A stretch of 64,000 bases of DNA from Pseudomonadota bacterium. Its GTDB lineage: Bacteria; Pseudomonadota; Gammaproteobacteria; Steroidobacterales; Steroidobacteraceae. The translations under genes were made by a program, and so were the position numbers. Numbering within the stretch: the first letter of the stretch is position 1; each line of letters starts with the position of its first letter. The stretch spans positions 62,001-126,000 of the forward strand of contig JAJYUA010000005.1 of assembly GCA_021792755.1 (NCBI GenBank). The letters are read 5' to 3'. The notes beneath the pieces were generated by a model. The model was not told the DNA's origin. It searched no databases and saw only the letters and a list, made by a program, of their open reading frames with translations. This document shows positions 38,316-46,050 of the stretch, in pieces.

Positions 38316-38849
38316 CTCGCGCCCCGGAGCGCATCTTCCCGGGATGCGCCGGCGGCCCCGTCGAAACAGCCCTTGCGCCGCTGTCCCCGCCGTGCCGTCC
38401 CTGCTGCGCAGCGCACCGGGGCAGACGCTTGTCTGCCCGGGCGAGGCAGGCCCGGCGCCCCTGGCCCGCGAGAGACCGGCGTGTACGCCCGAGTACAACC
38501 GGTCATCGCATGAGGCGCGCCCCTGTGCGCAGCGCACCGTTTCCCGGTGCCGCTTGCGGCTCGAGGTCGCGGCCCCCGCAGAACCCTCGCTTCCCGCTCG
38601 GGCGCTCGCCGCCGCCGCGGCACGCCCATTCGGCTCATTGGTCAACGATGGCTCCGTAACCAGCCGGGACGCTGACATTACCACTGCTCGCCGTTCAAGT
38701 ATCACCGGCCGGCAGATCCTTCGCGACGCCCTCCCCGGCAGACACTGATTTCGGCGTTTTCGAGGATCACCGCCCGGACCGCGTGAGGCCCGGGCGCCGC
38801 GCCGAAAGGGGGCCGCGGCGGTGGCGGCCCGGGGTGCCGGCTGCGACTT
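38316..38849. other. Gene-free spacer with a cluster of hairpins (38416-38560)
   Basis: I see no convincing gene on either strand; the long open reverse frame here is Arg/Ala/Gly-rich without family resemblance. Between 38416 and 38560 four inverted repeats follow one another. They are GGGCAGAC/GTCTGCCC (38419-38438, loop GCTT); ACCGG/CCGGT with inner GTAC/GTAC (38475-38503); GCACCG/CGGTGC (38534-38550); and GCCGC/GCGGC (38549-38560). TGCGCAGCGCACCG also occurs twice about 125 bp apart. Confidence 0.5.
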
Positions 38850-38996
38850 TGCCGCTACGGATCGGCGCCGTTTTGCGCTCGTGCTCTGCGGCGCGCCGAG
38901 GGCGCAGACCGGCATGGCGGCGGCAACGGCGGCGGCGCCGAAGCAGGTGGTGGCGATCGCCATTTCCAGGATGTTGCGCTTGCGTTTGATGATCAC
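38850..38996 (-). pseudogene. Stub of a TonB-dependent receptor: start and signal peptide only
   Basis: GTG at 38996 has an excellent Shine-Dalgarno (AGGGGGG, 7-base spacing) and starts VIIKRKRNILEMAIATTCFG, then AAAVAAAMPVCALGA. This charged leader and hydrophobic core closely resembles the signal peptides of Xanthomonadales-type TonB-dependent receptors. No TonB box, plug or barrel follows; after about 45 codons the frame turns into Arg/Ala-rich sequence and runs in frame into the glycosidase. Position next to sugar genes and directly behind three operator-like palindromes suggests an outer-membrane maltodextrin receptor was deleted. The receptor identity rests only on the leader, so confidence is limited. 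Confidence 0.42.
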
Positions 38997-39152
38997 GTCG
39001 ATCCCCCCTGAGGGATGAATTGCCACTCTCGTCGGGCCTCGCGCCCTGGATTCGGATTCGCGGCCGGCGAGGAGCGCGCGGCTGGCGCGATCCGGCGGCG
39101 TCACGAAGCCGGTTCAAATGATTCTCAACGTTCCGGATGAATGCAAGGGACC

Positions 39153-39259
39153 GCATACGTATTCATCGCGTCATGGCGCATCGGTCCGGCGCGCGTGCAC
39201 CGGCAAAACGATCGCCATGACATGAATACGTATGCGACACTGCGTATGAATACGTATGC
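39153..39259. promoter_or_regulatory. Three copies of a LacI-type operator palindrome
   Basis: The 14-mer ATGAATACGTATGC occurs at 39222-39235 and 39246-39259, and its exact reverse complement GCATACGTATTCAT at 39153-39166. The inner part TACGTA is a perfect palindrome with a central CG, the hallmark of LacI/GalR-family sites. Centres are 71 bp and 24 bp apart. The sites lie between the leftward receptor stub/glycosidase genes and the rightward alpha-glucosidase, 74 bp before the latter's ATG. The LacI-family gene at 41170 is the obvious candidate regulator, which is inference. Confidence 0.75.
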
Positions 39260-39333
39260 GAGATGCCGCAAGCCGAGCGCACCGGGACGAAGCTGTGTCA
39301 CATTAGGATGATCGATGGGAAGCGCAGACGATC

Positions 39334-40950
39334 ATGACTGACATTCCTTGGTGGCGGGGCGCGGTGATCTATCAGATCTACCCGCGCAGCTTTCAGGACA
39401 GCAATGGGGACGGGGTCGGGGATCTGCCCGGCATCATCGAGCGCCTGGATTACGTGGCGGGACTTGGCGTCGATGCCATCTGGGTATCGCCGTTTTTCAA
39501 GTCCCCGATGGCCGATTTCGGCTATGACGTGTCGGATTACCGCGCCGTCGATCCGATGTTCGGCACGCTCGCGGACTTCGACCGGCTGGTGGCCGAGGCG
39601 CACCGCCGCGGACTGAGGGTCATGATTGACCAGGTGATGAGCCATACCTCGGCCGAGCACCCGTGGTTTCGCGAGAGCCGCGAGAGCCGTGACAACCCGA
39701 AGTCGGACTGGTACGTCTGGGCCGACCCGCGCGAGGACGGCTCGCCGCCGAACAACTGGCAGTCTCTGTTCGGCGGGCCGGCTTGGCGCTGGGAGCCGCG
39801 CCGGCGGCAGTACTATCTGCACAATTTTCTCGACTCGCAGCCCGACCTCAGCTTCCACAACCCGCAAGTGCCGGGGATCGTGTTGGAAAACCTGAGGTTC
39901 TGGCTGGAGCGCGGCATAGACGGTGTGCGGCTCGATGCGATCAACTTCTGCTATCACGATCGGCTGTTGCGCGACAATCCCGCCAAGCCGGAGAGGGAAC
40001 GCAGTGGGCGCGGCTTCAGCCCGGACAACCCTTACGCTTATCAGTACCACTGGTACAACAATACCCAGCCGGAGAATGTCGTCTTCCTCGAGCAGATTCG
40101 ACGGCTGCTCGACGCCTATCCCGGCACAGCCGCGCTCGGGGAGATCTCCTCGGAGGATTCCCTCGCCACGATGGCGGAATACGTCGGGGAGGGCCGGCTG
40201 CACATGGCGTATTCCTTCGAGCTGCTGACCGAGCGGTTCAGCGCCGCCCACATCCGCGGCACCGTGGAGGCGCTGCAACGGCACATGCCGCTCGGCTGGC
40301 CGTGCTGGACCATTTCCAACCACGATGTGGCCCGCGTTCTCACCCGCTGGGGCGGGTCCAATGGCTCTCCCCGGCTGGCCACGCTGCTTTCCGCCATGGT
40401 TTGCTCGCTGCGCGGCTCGGTGTGCGTCTACCAGGGCGAGGAGTTGGGCCTGCCCGAGGCGGGCGTGCCGTTCGAGGCGTTGCGGGATCCGTTCGGGATC
40501 GCGTTCTGGCCGAACTTCAAGGGACGCGACGGCTGCCGCACGCCCATGCCATGGCGTGACAGCCCGGACGGTGACTTCAGTGTTGCCGCTCCTTGGCTGC
40601 CGATCCCCCCCGAGCACCTGGTGCTTGCGGTGTCGCGGCAGGATGCCGATCCCGCCTCACCTCTGAATGGCTTCCGACGGTTCCTGCGCTGGCGGCACGA
40701 TCAGCCGGCGCTGCGCTGGGGCGAGATTCGCTTCATCTCGCTGTCGGAGCCGCTGCTCGCCTTCACACGGTGCCTGGGCGGGCAGACGCGGCTGGCTGTG
40801 TTCAATCTCTCGCACAAGGATGAGCGGACCCGCTTACCGGTCCTGAGCAGGGCCCAGCCTCTGGAGGAGCACGGCCTGCCACCGGCGCGGATCGACGGTG
40901 AGGCGCTACACTTGCCGGCGTATGGCGCTCTCTTCGCGAGCGTGGACTGA
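39334..40950 (+). CDS. GH13 alpha-glucosidase
   Basis: Cytoplasmic retaining alpha-glucosidase, 538 residues, no signal peptide. The (beta/alpha)8 barrel motifs are in order: IYQIYPRSFQDSNGDGVGDL, IDQVMSHTSAEHPWF (region I), GIDGVRLDAINF with nucleophile Asp201, AALGEISSEDS with acid/base Glu270, and TISNHDVARV with Asp331. The calcium-type loop SNGDGVGDL and the QPDLSFHNP stretch fit the oligo-1,6 / alpha-glucosidase group. A beta-domain ends the protein. ATG at 39334. It faces away from the glycosidase/MFS pair, with the three-copy operator between them, so co-regulation is likely. It would release glucose from imported malto-oligosaccharides. Confidence 0.92.
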   Translation: MTDIPWWRGAVIYQIYPRSFQDSNGDGVGDLPGIIERLDYVAGLGVDAIWVSPFFKSPMADFGYDVSDYRAVDPMFGTLADFDRLVAEAHRRGLRVMIDQVMSHTSAEHPWFRESRESRDNPKSDWYVWADPREDGSPPNNWQSLFGGPAWRWEPRRRQYYLHNFLDSQPDLSFHNPQVPGIVLENLRFWLERGIDGVRLDAINFCYHDRLLRDNPAKPERERSGRGFSPDNPYAYQYHWYNNTQPENVVFLEQIRRLLDAYPGTAALGEISSEDSLATMAEYVGEGRLHMAYSFELLTERFSAAHIRGTVEALQRHMPLGWPCWTISNHDVARVLTRWGGSNGSPRLATLLSAMVCSLRGSVCVYQGEELGLPEAGVPFEALRDPFGIAFWPNFKGRDGCRTPMPWRDSPDGDFSVAAPWLPIPPEHLVLAVSRQDADPASPLNGFRRFLRWRHDQPALRWGEIRFISLSEPLLAFTRCLGGQTRLAVFNLSHKDERTRLPVLSRAQPLEEHGLPPARIDGEALHLPAYGALFASVD

Positions 40951-41169
40951 GCCGCAGGTCGCGTCCTCGTTCGTGATCGATCAAGTCCGTTGCGCACAAG
41001 CAACATGGCCGATTTTGGGCAACAGTGTAAGGATGACTTAGACTAGCCCTCACGATGATCACAGATCGGAGGGAGCGGCCCGTGGGCCCTAGGCATGCGC
41101 AGCCAAGCCACGCCAACGGTCACAATTCCGGTGGGCGGTACGGCGCGAGCTCAACGGGGGCCGTTGGGC

Positions 41170-41880
41170 ATGCGTGACAGGCGCCGCAAAACCAATTCCT
41201 GGGACATCGCCCACCTGGCCGGCGTGTCCCAGTCGACCGTCTCCCGCGCACTGCGCGGCGATCCGATGGTCTGCGCCATCACTCGGCAGCGCATCCTGGA
41301 TGTGGCCCGCCAGCTCAATTACCACGTCGACAAGAATGCCTCCAGCCTGCGTCGCCAGCACACCGGTACCCTCGCGCTGCTGTTTTTCGAGGAGCCTACG
41401 ACGGACGACTCGGCCATCAACCCGTTCTTCCACTCCATGCTGGGCTCGATCATCCGGGCCTGCTCGCGCCAGGGGTACGATCTGCTCGTGTCCTTCCAGG
41501 ACCTGTTGCGCGACTGGCTGGCCGACTACGAGGACAGCCACAAGGCCGATGGGATCATTCTGCTCGGCTACGGCGACTACCTCGCCTACCGCGACCGGCT
41601 GGAGACGCTGATCGCGATCGGCCCTCTGGGCGCGCTCAGGGCCACCGGCCGCCGGTTGCCCGAAGACGCGGCAGTGGTCGGATTCGACGGCATCCCGATG
41701 GGCGCGGTCACCCGGCCTGCGCTGACCACGGTGTCCCAGGACACGAAACGCGCCGGTGAGGTGCTGGTCGCGAGCTTGATCAATCAGATCGACGGACGCT
41801 CGGTGGAGAACATGATTCTGCCGCCCCGGCTGGTGGTGCGCGAGTCCTGCGGCGGCCGCGCCACGATCGATCTTGTATGA
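41170..41880 (+). CDS. LacI-family regulator with internal deletion of the effector domain
   Basis: The N-terminal helix-turn-helix and hinge are intact: SWDIAHLAGVSQSTVSRALR at residues 10-29, RILDVARQLNYHVDKNASSL after. The periplasmic-binding-like domain begins normally (TGTLALLFFEEPT, GIILLGYGDYLAYRDRLETL). At residue 147 it jumps straight to IAIGPLGALRATGRRLPEDA and the usual ending VVGFDGIP...LVVRESC. Between these points full-length relatives have roughly 90-100 more residues that build much of the sugar pocket. The reading frame is preserved, and at 236 residues the product may fold partly and still bind DNA. ATG at 41170 is chosen over 41095 because it sits at the family start. Confidence 0.8.
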   Translation: MRDRRRKTNSWDIAHLAGVSQSTVSRALRGDPMVCAITRQRILDVARQLNYHVDKNASSLRRQHTGTLALLFFEEPTTDDSAINPFFHSMLGSIIRACSRQGYDLLVSFQDLLRDWLADYEDSHKADGIILLGYGDYLAYRDRLETLIAIGPLGALRATGRRLPEDAAVVGFDGIPMGAVTRPALTTVSQDTKRAGEVLVASLINQIDGRSVENMILPPRLVVRESCGGRATIDLV

Positions 41881-42100
41881 AGTTGGGCCGGACCCCAGGG
41901 CTCGCCCCATCCCCCCGGGACTCATCCTTCGGCGGCGGACACATCGCGCGGTGCCGCCGGCTGCGCCGCCCCTGCTCCGCGGCTCACCCTGCTTCGGGCG
42001 AGCCTGCGGGGGTCGTACACCCGCGGACGCCCGCTCGGCGCAGCCAAGGCATGCGTCGCTTGAAGGCGCCGCCTCGCCCCAGTGCCTATGGTGCATGCTT

Positions 42101-42601
42101 ATGACTCACACCTACCTGTTCGAGACCGGGATATGGACGGGCACCGGAACGTTCTGGAGGGAGGACGGCGAGCCGCTGCTCGCGGAGTGCCGAACGGAAG
42201 TGGCGCATCAGAGCGATTGCTGGCTCACCTGCGCCACGCTGAAGGTGCTGGGCGCGCCGTCCGTGGAATTCCTCACCGCCTGCCAGGTCGAGCCGCCCGG
42301 CCGAAGAGGGGCGTGCCTGAAGTGGACCTCGGAGAACGCCACGCTCGGCAAGCTGCAGGGCACGTACTCGGTGCTGGAAAACTGCATCGTGTCCGTCTAC
42401 CGGTGCAGCGCTTCGGGCTACCACGGCGCCGAGCATTACGGGCGGATCGACGCCGAGCACTATCGGGCCGCCGGCGTGCTGCTGCTCGAGGAGCGGCGGC
42501 TGTCCTCCTGGGAGCTGCTGCTCACGCGTGAAAGAGCAGCTGCGTCGTCGGCAGATAATGATCGACCAGCAGCGCCGCGAACAGCCACATCAGGTAGCTG
42601 A
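42101..42601 (+). CDS. Protein of unknown function overlapping ctaB
   Basis: A 166-residue soluble protein opening [20 protein letters not shown]. It has no signal peptide or membrane helix and is rich in Trp, Cys and short beta-like segments ([42 protein letters not shown]). The alternation suggests a small beta-barrel, but I do not recognise the family. Third positions are G/C-rich as in real genes. ATG at 42101 is preferred to 42095. Its last 80 bp lie antisense to the 3' end of ctaB, and the final 25 or so residues look unstructured. It may follow the LacI gene on one transcript, 220 bp downstream. Confidence 0.62.
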   Translation: MTHTYLFETGIWTGTGTFWREDGEPLLAECRTEVAHQSDCWLTCATLKVLGAPSVEFLTACQVEPPGRRGACLKWTSENATLGKLQGTYSVLENCIVSVYRCSASGYHGAEHYGRIDAEHYRAAGVLLLEERRLSSWELLLTRERAAASSADNDRPAAPRTATSGS

Positions 42602-43439
42602 TCGAGTAGCGGAATAGGCGCATCGGCAGCTGCGGGCGGGGGCTGAACTTGAGCCGGACGGCGTAGTAGAGGAAGCGCGCGTCGAGCACGAGCACGCAGG
42701 CGAGGTAGATGAGGCCGCTCATGCCGGTGATGAACGGCAGCAGCGTCACCAGCACCAGCAGCACCGAGTACAACAATATCTGCAGGCGTGTGTGCTCCAC
42801 CCCGTGCGTGACCGGCAGCATGGGAATCCCGGCGCGCGCGTACTCGTCCTTGCGTGCGATGGCGAGCGCCCAGAAATGCGGCGGCGTCCACACGAAGATG
42901 ACGAGAAACAGCAGCAGCGCGTGCGGATCGATGGTGTTGGTCACCGCCGCCCAGCCGAGCACCGGCGGCGCCGCGCCCGCCGCCCCGCCGATCACGATGT
43001 TCTGCGGGGTGGCGCGCTTGAGCCACGCGGTGTAAACGACCGCATAGCCGATGAGCGACACGAAAGTCAGCATTGCCGTCAGCGGATTGACCAGGAACGA
43101 CAGAATCGTCATGGCCAGCACGCCGAGCACCGCGGCGAACAGCAGCGCATTGCGCTCCGTCAGCTGCCCTCTGGGCAGCGGCCGCGAGCGCGTGCGCGTC
43201 ATCTGCTCATCGATGCGCCGGTCGAGCACGTGATTGATGGCCGCCGCGCAGGCCGCGGCGAGGCCGATGCCGAGCGTACCGAACAGCACGGCGCGCAGCG
43301 GCGGCCAGCCGGGGCTTGCGAGCAGCGTGCCGACGAGCGCCGTGAAGGTGATGAGCGCGCAGATCCGCGGCTTGGTGAGCTGCAGATAACGCCGCCAGAA
43401 CAGCGGTCCGGTGGCCGCCAATTGCGATATCGTCTGCAC
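42522..43439 (-). CDS. ctaB: Protoheme IX farnesyltransferase (heme O synthase)
   Basis: Adds a farnesyl group to protoheme, giving heme O, the precursor of heme A. The 305-residue membrane protein of the UbiA superfamily has the prenyl-diphosphate motif [20 protein letters not shown] and the second Asp-rich region [17 protein letters not shown], with the conserved TPPHFWALA between. Eight or nine hydrophobic helices are evident. ATG at 43439, 16 bp after ctaA. It ends the oxidase-assembly transcript and converges with the unknown gene at 42101. Confidence 0.96.
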   Translation of the reverse strand: MQTISQLAATGPLFWRRYLQLTKPRICALITFTALVGTLLASPGWPPLRAVLFGTLGIGLAAACAAAINHVLDRRIDEQMTRTRSRPLPRGQLTERNALLFAAVLGVLAMTILSFLVNPLTAMLTFVSLIGYAVVYTAWLKRATPQNIVIGGAAGAAPPVLGWAAVTNTIDPHALLLFLVIFVWTPPHFWALAIARKDEYARAGIPMLPVTHGVEHTRLQILLYSVLLVLVTLLPFITGMSGLIYLACVLVLDARFLYYAVRLKFSPRPQLPMRLFRYSISYLMWLFAALLVDHYLPTTQLLFHA

Positions 43440-43455
43440 TACGCCCGCTCCGCCC

Positions 43456-44568
43456 TTACGCCCGCGCGACGCGCATCGAGCGCAGCTTGTACACGAGGGC
43501 GAGCGCCGCCATCATCAGCAGCGCCGCCCCGGCGGTGTGCGCCGCGGTGAGCCCCAGCGGGAAGGACTTCAGCACCATGAAAATCCCGATGGCGAGCTGC
43601 AGGATCAGCGCGACCAACACCATATAGGCATACGCGCGCGCCTCGAGCAGCGCGCGCCGGCCGATGACATACACCGATGCCGCCCCCATTGCGAGCGCCG
43701 CCGCGAGCGCCCCCAGGCGGTGAGTCAATTGGATCGCCACACGGGCCGCGTTCGGCAGGATGCCGCCCTGGAAATCGACCCGCATGCCCCGCCACAGCAC
43801 GAAAGCCTGGCGGAAGTCGGCGTGCGGCCACCATGCCCCATTGCAAGTGGGAAAATCCGCGCAGGCATAGGCGGCGTAATTGGCGCTGGTCCAGGCCCCG
43901 AGAAAGAACTGAGCGCCCAGCACAACAAGGCCCAGAATGGACAGCCCGTACGCCAGACGCAGCGATGCCGCCGCCGCGAGCGGATCCCGAGGCGACGAGC
44001 GAGCACGGAGGATGCGTGCGCCGGCGGCATCGCCGCCGGGGACGGCCGGTGGACCCCTGCCTGCGCCGTTCGCGGCGCCGGCCCGCTGCAGCGCCAGCCA
44101 CATCCACCACAAGAGCGCCAGCGTGGTCATCCCGAAGATCAGGTGCGCCGTCACGATGAGCGGCTTCAGCAGCCAGGTCACGGTGAGCATGCCGAGCAGG
44201 TCCTGCACGATCACGGTGGCGGACAGCACCAGCGCGTAGCCGGCGCCGACGATCCGGCCCCGCGAGGCGAGGGCGAGCACCGTGATCACGAGGATGATGA
44301 GGCCCAGCACGCCCGCCGCATACCGGTGAATCATCTCGCACCAGGCCCGGTCGACATCGAGAGGACGGCCCGGGAAGCGGGCCTGGGCGGCCGGGCTGTC
44401 CGCCGCGCCGAGGGGCGTGAGATGCCCGTAGCACTCCGGCCAATCCGGGCAGCTGATGCCCGCATTCGTCAATCGGGTGAATGCGCCGAGGAGGATGACG
44501 AGGAAGCACAGCAGCACCCCGGCGAGCGACAGGGCTCGAAGCCAGCGTTCGACGTATGCGGGGATCAC
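43456..44568 (-). CDS. ctaA: Heme A synthase CtaA
   Basis: Oxidises the heme O methyl group to formyl, giving heme A for cytochrome aa3. The 370-residue membrane protein has two four-helix halves. [21 protein letters not shown] and the later [13 protein letters not shown] are the conserved loops with cysteines. Histidines for the two hemes occur in [32 protein letters not shown] and [11 protein letters not shown]. The loop between the halves (about residues 165-205) is Arg/Ala/Gly-rich and longer than usual. ATG at 44568. Upstream lies a 328-bp spacer with several hairpins, separating it from surf1. Confidence 0.95.
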   Translation of the reverse strand: MIPAYVERWLRALSLAGVLLCFLVILLGAFTRLTNAGISCPDWPECYGHLTPLGAADSPAAQARFPGRPLDVDRAWCEMIHRYAAGVLGLIILVITVLALASRGRIVGAGYALVLSATVIVQDLLGMLTVTWLLKPLIVTAHLIFGMTTLALLWWMWLALQRAGAANGAGRGPPAVPGGDAAGARILRARSSPRDPLAAAASLRLAYGLSILGLVVLGAQFFLGAWTSANYAAYACADFPTCNGAWWPHADFRQAFVLWRGMRVDFQGGILPNAARVAIQLTHRLGALAAALAMGAASVYVIGRRALLEARAYAYMVLVALILQLAIGIFMVLKSFPLGLTAAHTAGAALLMMAALALVYKLRSMRVARA

Positions 44569-44652
44569 GTTCGGCTCCGACGTCAGGACAAATACGGATA
44601 GACCAGGTCTGGGATTGGTGATCGTAGCATTGGAAGGGCCCTTGGAGCCTGC

Positions 44653-44766
44653 CCGAGTACTCGGAAGCGCTGGACCGGGGCTCCTGCCCCGCCCAGCGCC
44701 GTTGAGCCAAAAAGCGTGGTTTTTGGCTCAACAGCCGCCACCTGCGGCGGCAGGGCATAGTCCCTG
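44653..44766. repeat. Row of five hairpins between surf1 and ctaA
   Basis: Five inverted repeats lie almost end to end. CCGAGTACTCGG is at 44653-44664. GCGCTGG/CCAGCGC with inner CGGGGC/GCCCCG is at 44667-44699. GTTGAGCCAAAAA/TTTTTGGCTCAAC with loop GCGTGG is at 44701-44732, a perfect 13-bp stem. GCCGCC/GGCGGC is at 44734-44751. CAGGG/CCCTG is at 44751-44766. The third has the A-tract/T-tract layout of a bidirectional terminator. As a set they could form a structured RNA in the ctaA leader or an intergenic palindromic element. The rest of the 44569-44896 spacer has no gene I can support. Confidence 0.7.
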
Positions 44767-44896
44767 TGCCTGGGCAGCCGCTCGTGCCGTTTCATCGCTC
44801 GGGGTGGACCGGCGTACATGCGCACTACTGATCGGTGCACCGGGGGCGGGTGCCTCGCGTGCATCATCACTCGGGCAGGCTGCCGAGGTCGAGCGC

Positions 44897-45631
44897 TCAG
44901 GACGGGGCCCGCTTCAGACTCAGCACGCCCCAGATCACCAGCGCCGCCGCGGCGAACACCCACCACTGGATGGCGTAGCCCCAGTTCTCCAGCGCCGGCA
45001 TGCCCGCAAGACGCCAATCCCGCTCGTACCCATTGGGCTGTGCGGGATCGAGCAGCAGGATGCGCGGGTCCACCGGACGGCCCAAGGCGGCGCTGAGCTC
45101 GGCCACCGTGGGGAAGCTGGTCACCTTGGGCCACTGGTTGCCCCGAGGCGGAGGCGCGCGCCCGAACGATAGCCCCGGCGTCGGCAGGCGGCCCACCCGT
45201 CCGGTCACGCTCACCGGGCCGGTGCTGCCCAGCGACACCGCGGGCAGGCGGGCGCGATTTCCGGTGAACGGCACCCACCCCCGGTCGATGAGCACGGTGT
45301 CGCCGTGGGGGCGGCGAAGCGGGGTGAGCACCTGGTATCCGTCCCGGCCGTCGTGGATGCTGTTGTCGAGCAGGAACTGATGCGCGCCGTCATAGCTCCC
45401 GGTGAGCATGACGCGCTGATAGAGGGGCACCTGCGTCAGCGGCACCCAGGCGAGCGCCACCACGTGGTCGGCGCCGCGCTGGAAGCGCTGGAACCCGACC
45501 TCGCGGGCATCGCCCAGCCGCCACTGCCAGCGCCCGAGGGCGATGAAGGCCGCCGCCAGCAAGAACATCAAGGCCGTCAGGGCGGCGGAAGGCGCGAACA
45601 CCCGCCGCCCGAGTCTCAACCGAAAATCCAT
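44897..45631 (-). CDS. SURF1-family cytochrome oxidase biogenesis protein
   Basis: Assembly factor that helps insert heme A into subunit I of aa3 oxidase. The 244 residues have an N-terminal helix (ALTALMFLLAAAFIALGRWQW with the conserved GRWQ), a periplasmic domain with FLLDNSIHDGRDGYQVLTPL and VLIDRGWVPFTGNR, and a C-terminal helix starting NWGYAIQWWVFAAAALVIWG. This two-helix hairpin is the family layout. ATG at 45631 is preferred to codons further upstream, which would overlap the divergent DUF2909 gene. Confidence 0.93.
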   Translation of the reverse strand: MDFRLRLGRRVFAPSAALTALMFLLAAAFIALGRWQWRLGDAREVGFQRFQRGADHVVALAWVPLTQVPLYQRVMLTGSYDGAHQFLLDNSIHDGRDGYQVLTPLRRPHGDTVLIDRGWVPFTGNRARLPAVSLGSTGPVSVTGRVGRLPTPGLSFGRAPPPRGNQWPKVTSFPTVAELSAALGRPVDPRILLLDPAQPNGYERDWRLAGMPALENWGYAIQWWVFAAAALVIWGVLSLKRAPS

Positions 45632-45649
45632 GCCGTTGATTCGACGCGG

Positions 45650-45655
45650 TACAAT
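45650..45655 (+). promoter_or_regulatory. -10-like hexamer before the DUF2909 gene
   Basis: TACAAT lies 6 bases before the ATG at 45662, the same geometry as in front of mnmG. No -35 match is seen. It lies in the 30-bp gap between divergent surf1 and DUF2909. Confidence 0.4.
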
Positions 45656-45661
45656 GAAGAA

Positions 45662-45886
45662 ATGCCACCCTTGTTCCGGCTGCTGGTCATCGTTGCGCTC
45701 GGCGCCATCATCGCGAGCCTCGGCTCGGCGCTGTTTCACCTCTCGCGCGGCACCGGCGAGGAGGACTCGCGCAAGATGGCTCGCGCCCTGACGATCCGCA
45801 TCGCGCTGTCATTGGGACTGTTCGCGCTGCTGATGATCGCCTGGTACGCGGGGCTGATCACCCCGCAAACCGCCATACCGCACTGA
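45662..45886 (+). CDS. DUF2909 twin-transmembrane protein
   Basis: A 74-residue protein with two hydrophobic helices (LFRLLVIVALGAIIASLGSALF and IALSLGLFALLMIAWYAGLI) joined by a short charged loop, HLSRGTGEEDSRKMARALTIR. This fits the DUF2909 family, often found between the subunit III and SURF1 genes of aa3 oxidase clusters and on the opposite strand. Function is unknown; a helper role in oxidase assembly is guessed from context only. It converges with ctaE across 164 bp that contain a GCCGAGC/GCTCGGC hairpin without a T run. Confidence 0.85.
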   Translation: MPPLFRLLVIVALGAIIASLGSALFHLSRGTGEEDSRKMARALTIRIALSLGLFALLMIAWYAGLITPQTAIPH

Positions 45887-46050
45887 TCGAATTTCTCGCG
45901 TGCCGTGCGCCCGATGAGCCGCGATGGCGCCGAGCGCCCGGGTGCTCGGCGGGCCCGCGGGCACAAGACCCCGGGGGAGTGCCCCGAGACCCGCCTGTGC
46001 ATCACAACGAGAGTCCCGGGAAACGGCCGGGCAACCCCGTACAGGAATCA

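Noticed and set aside
36093-39104. A 1003-codon reading frame joining the receptor-like leader to the glycosidase
   Set aside because: A complete second signal peptide sits in the middle and the connecting 200 or so residues are low-complexity Arg/Ala/Gly. Two separate units explain it better, though a fusion is kept as an alternative.
45890-46050. Terminator shared by DUF2909 and ctaE
   Set aside because: A GCCGAGC/GCTCGGC stem is present, but there is no T run on either side, so I did not list it as a terminator.
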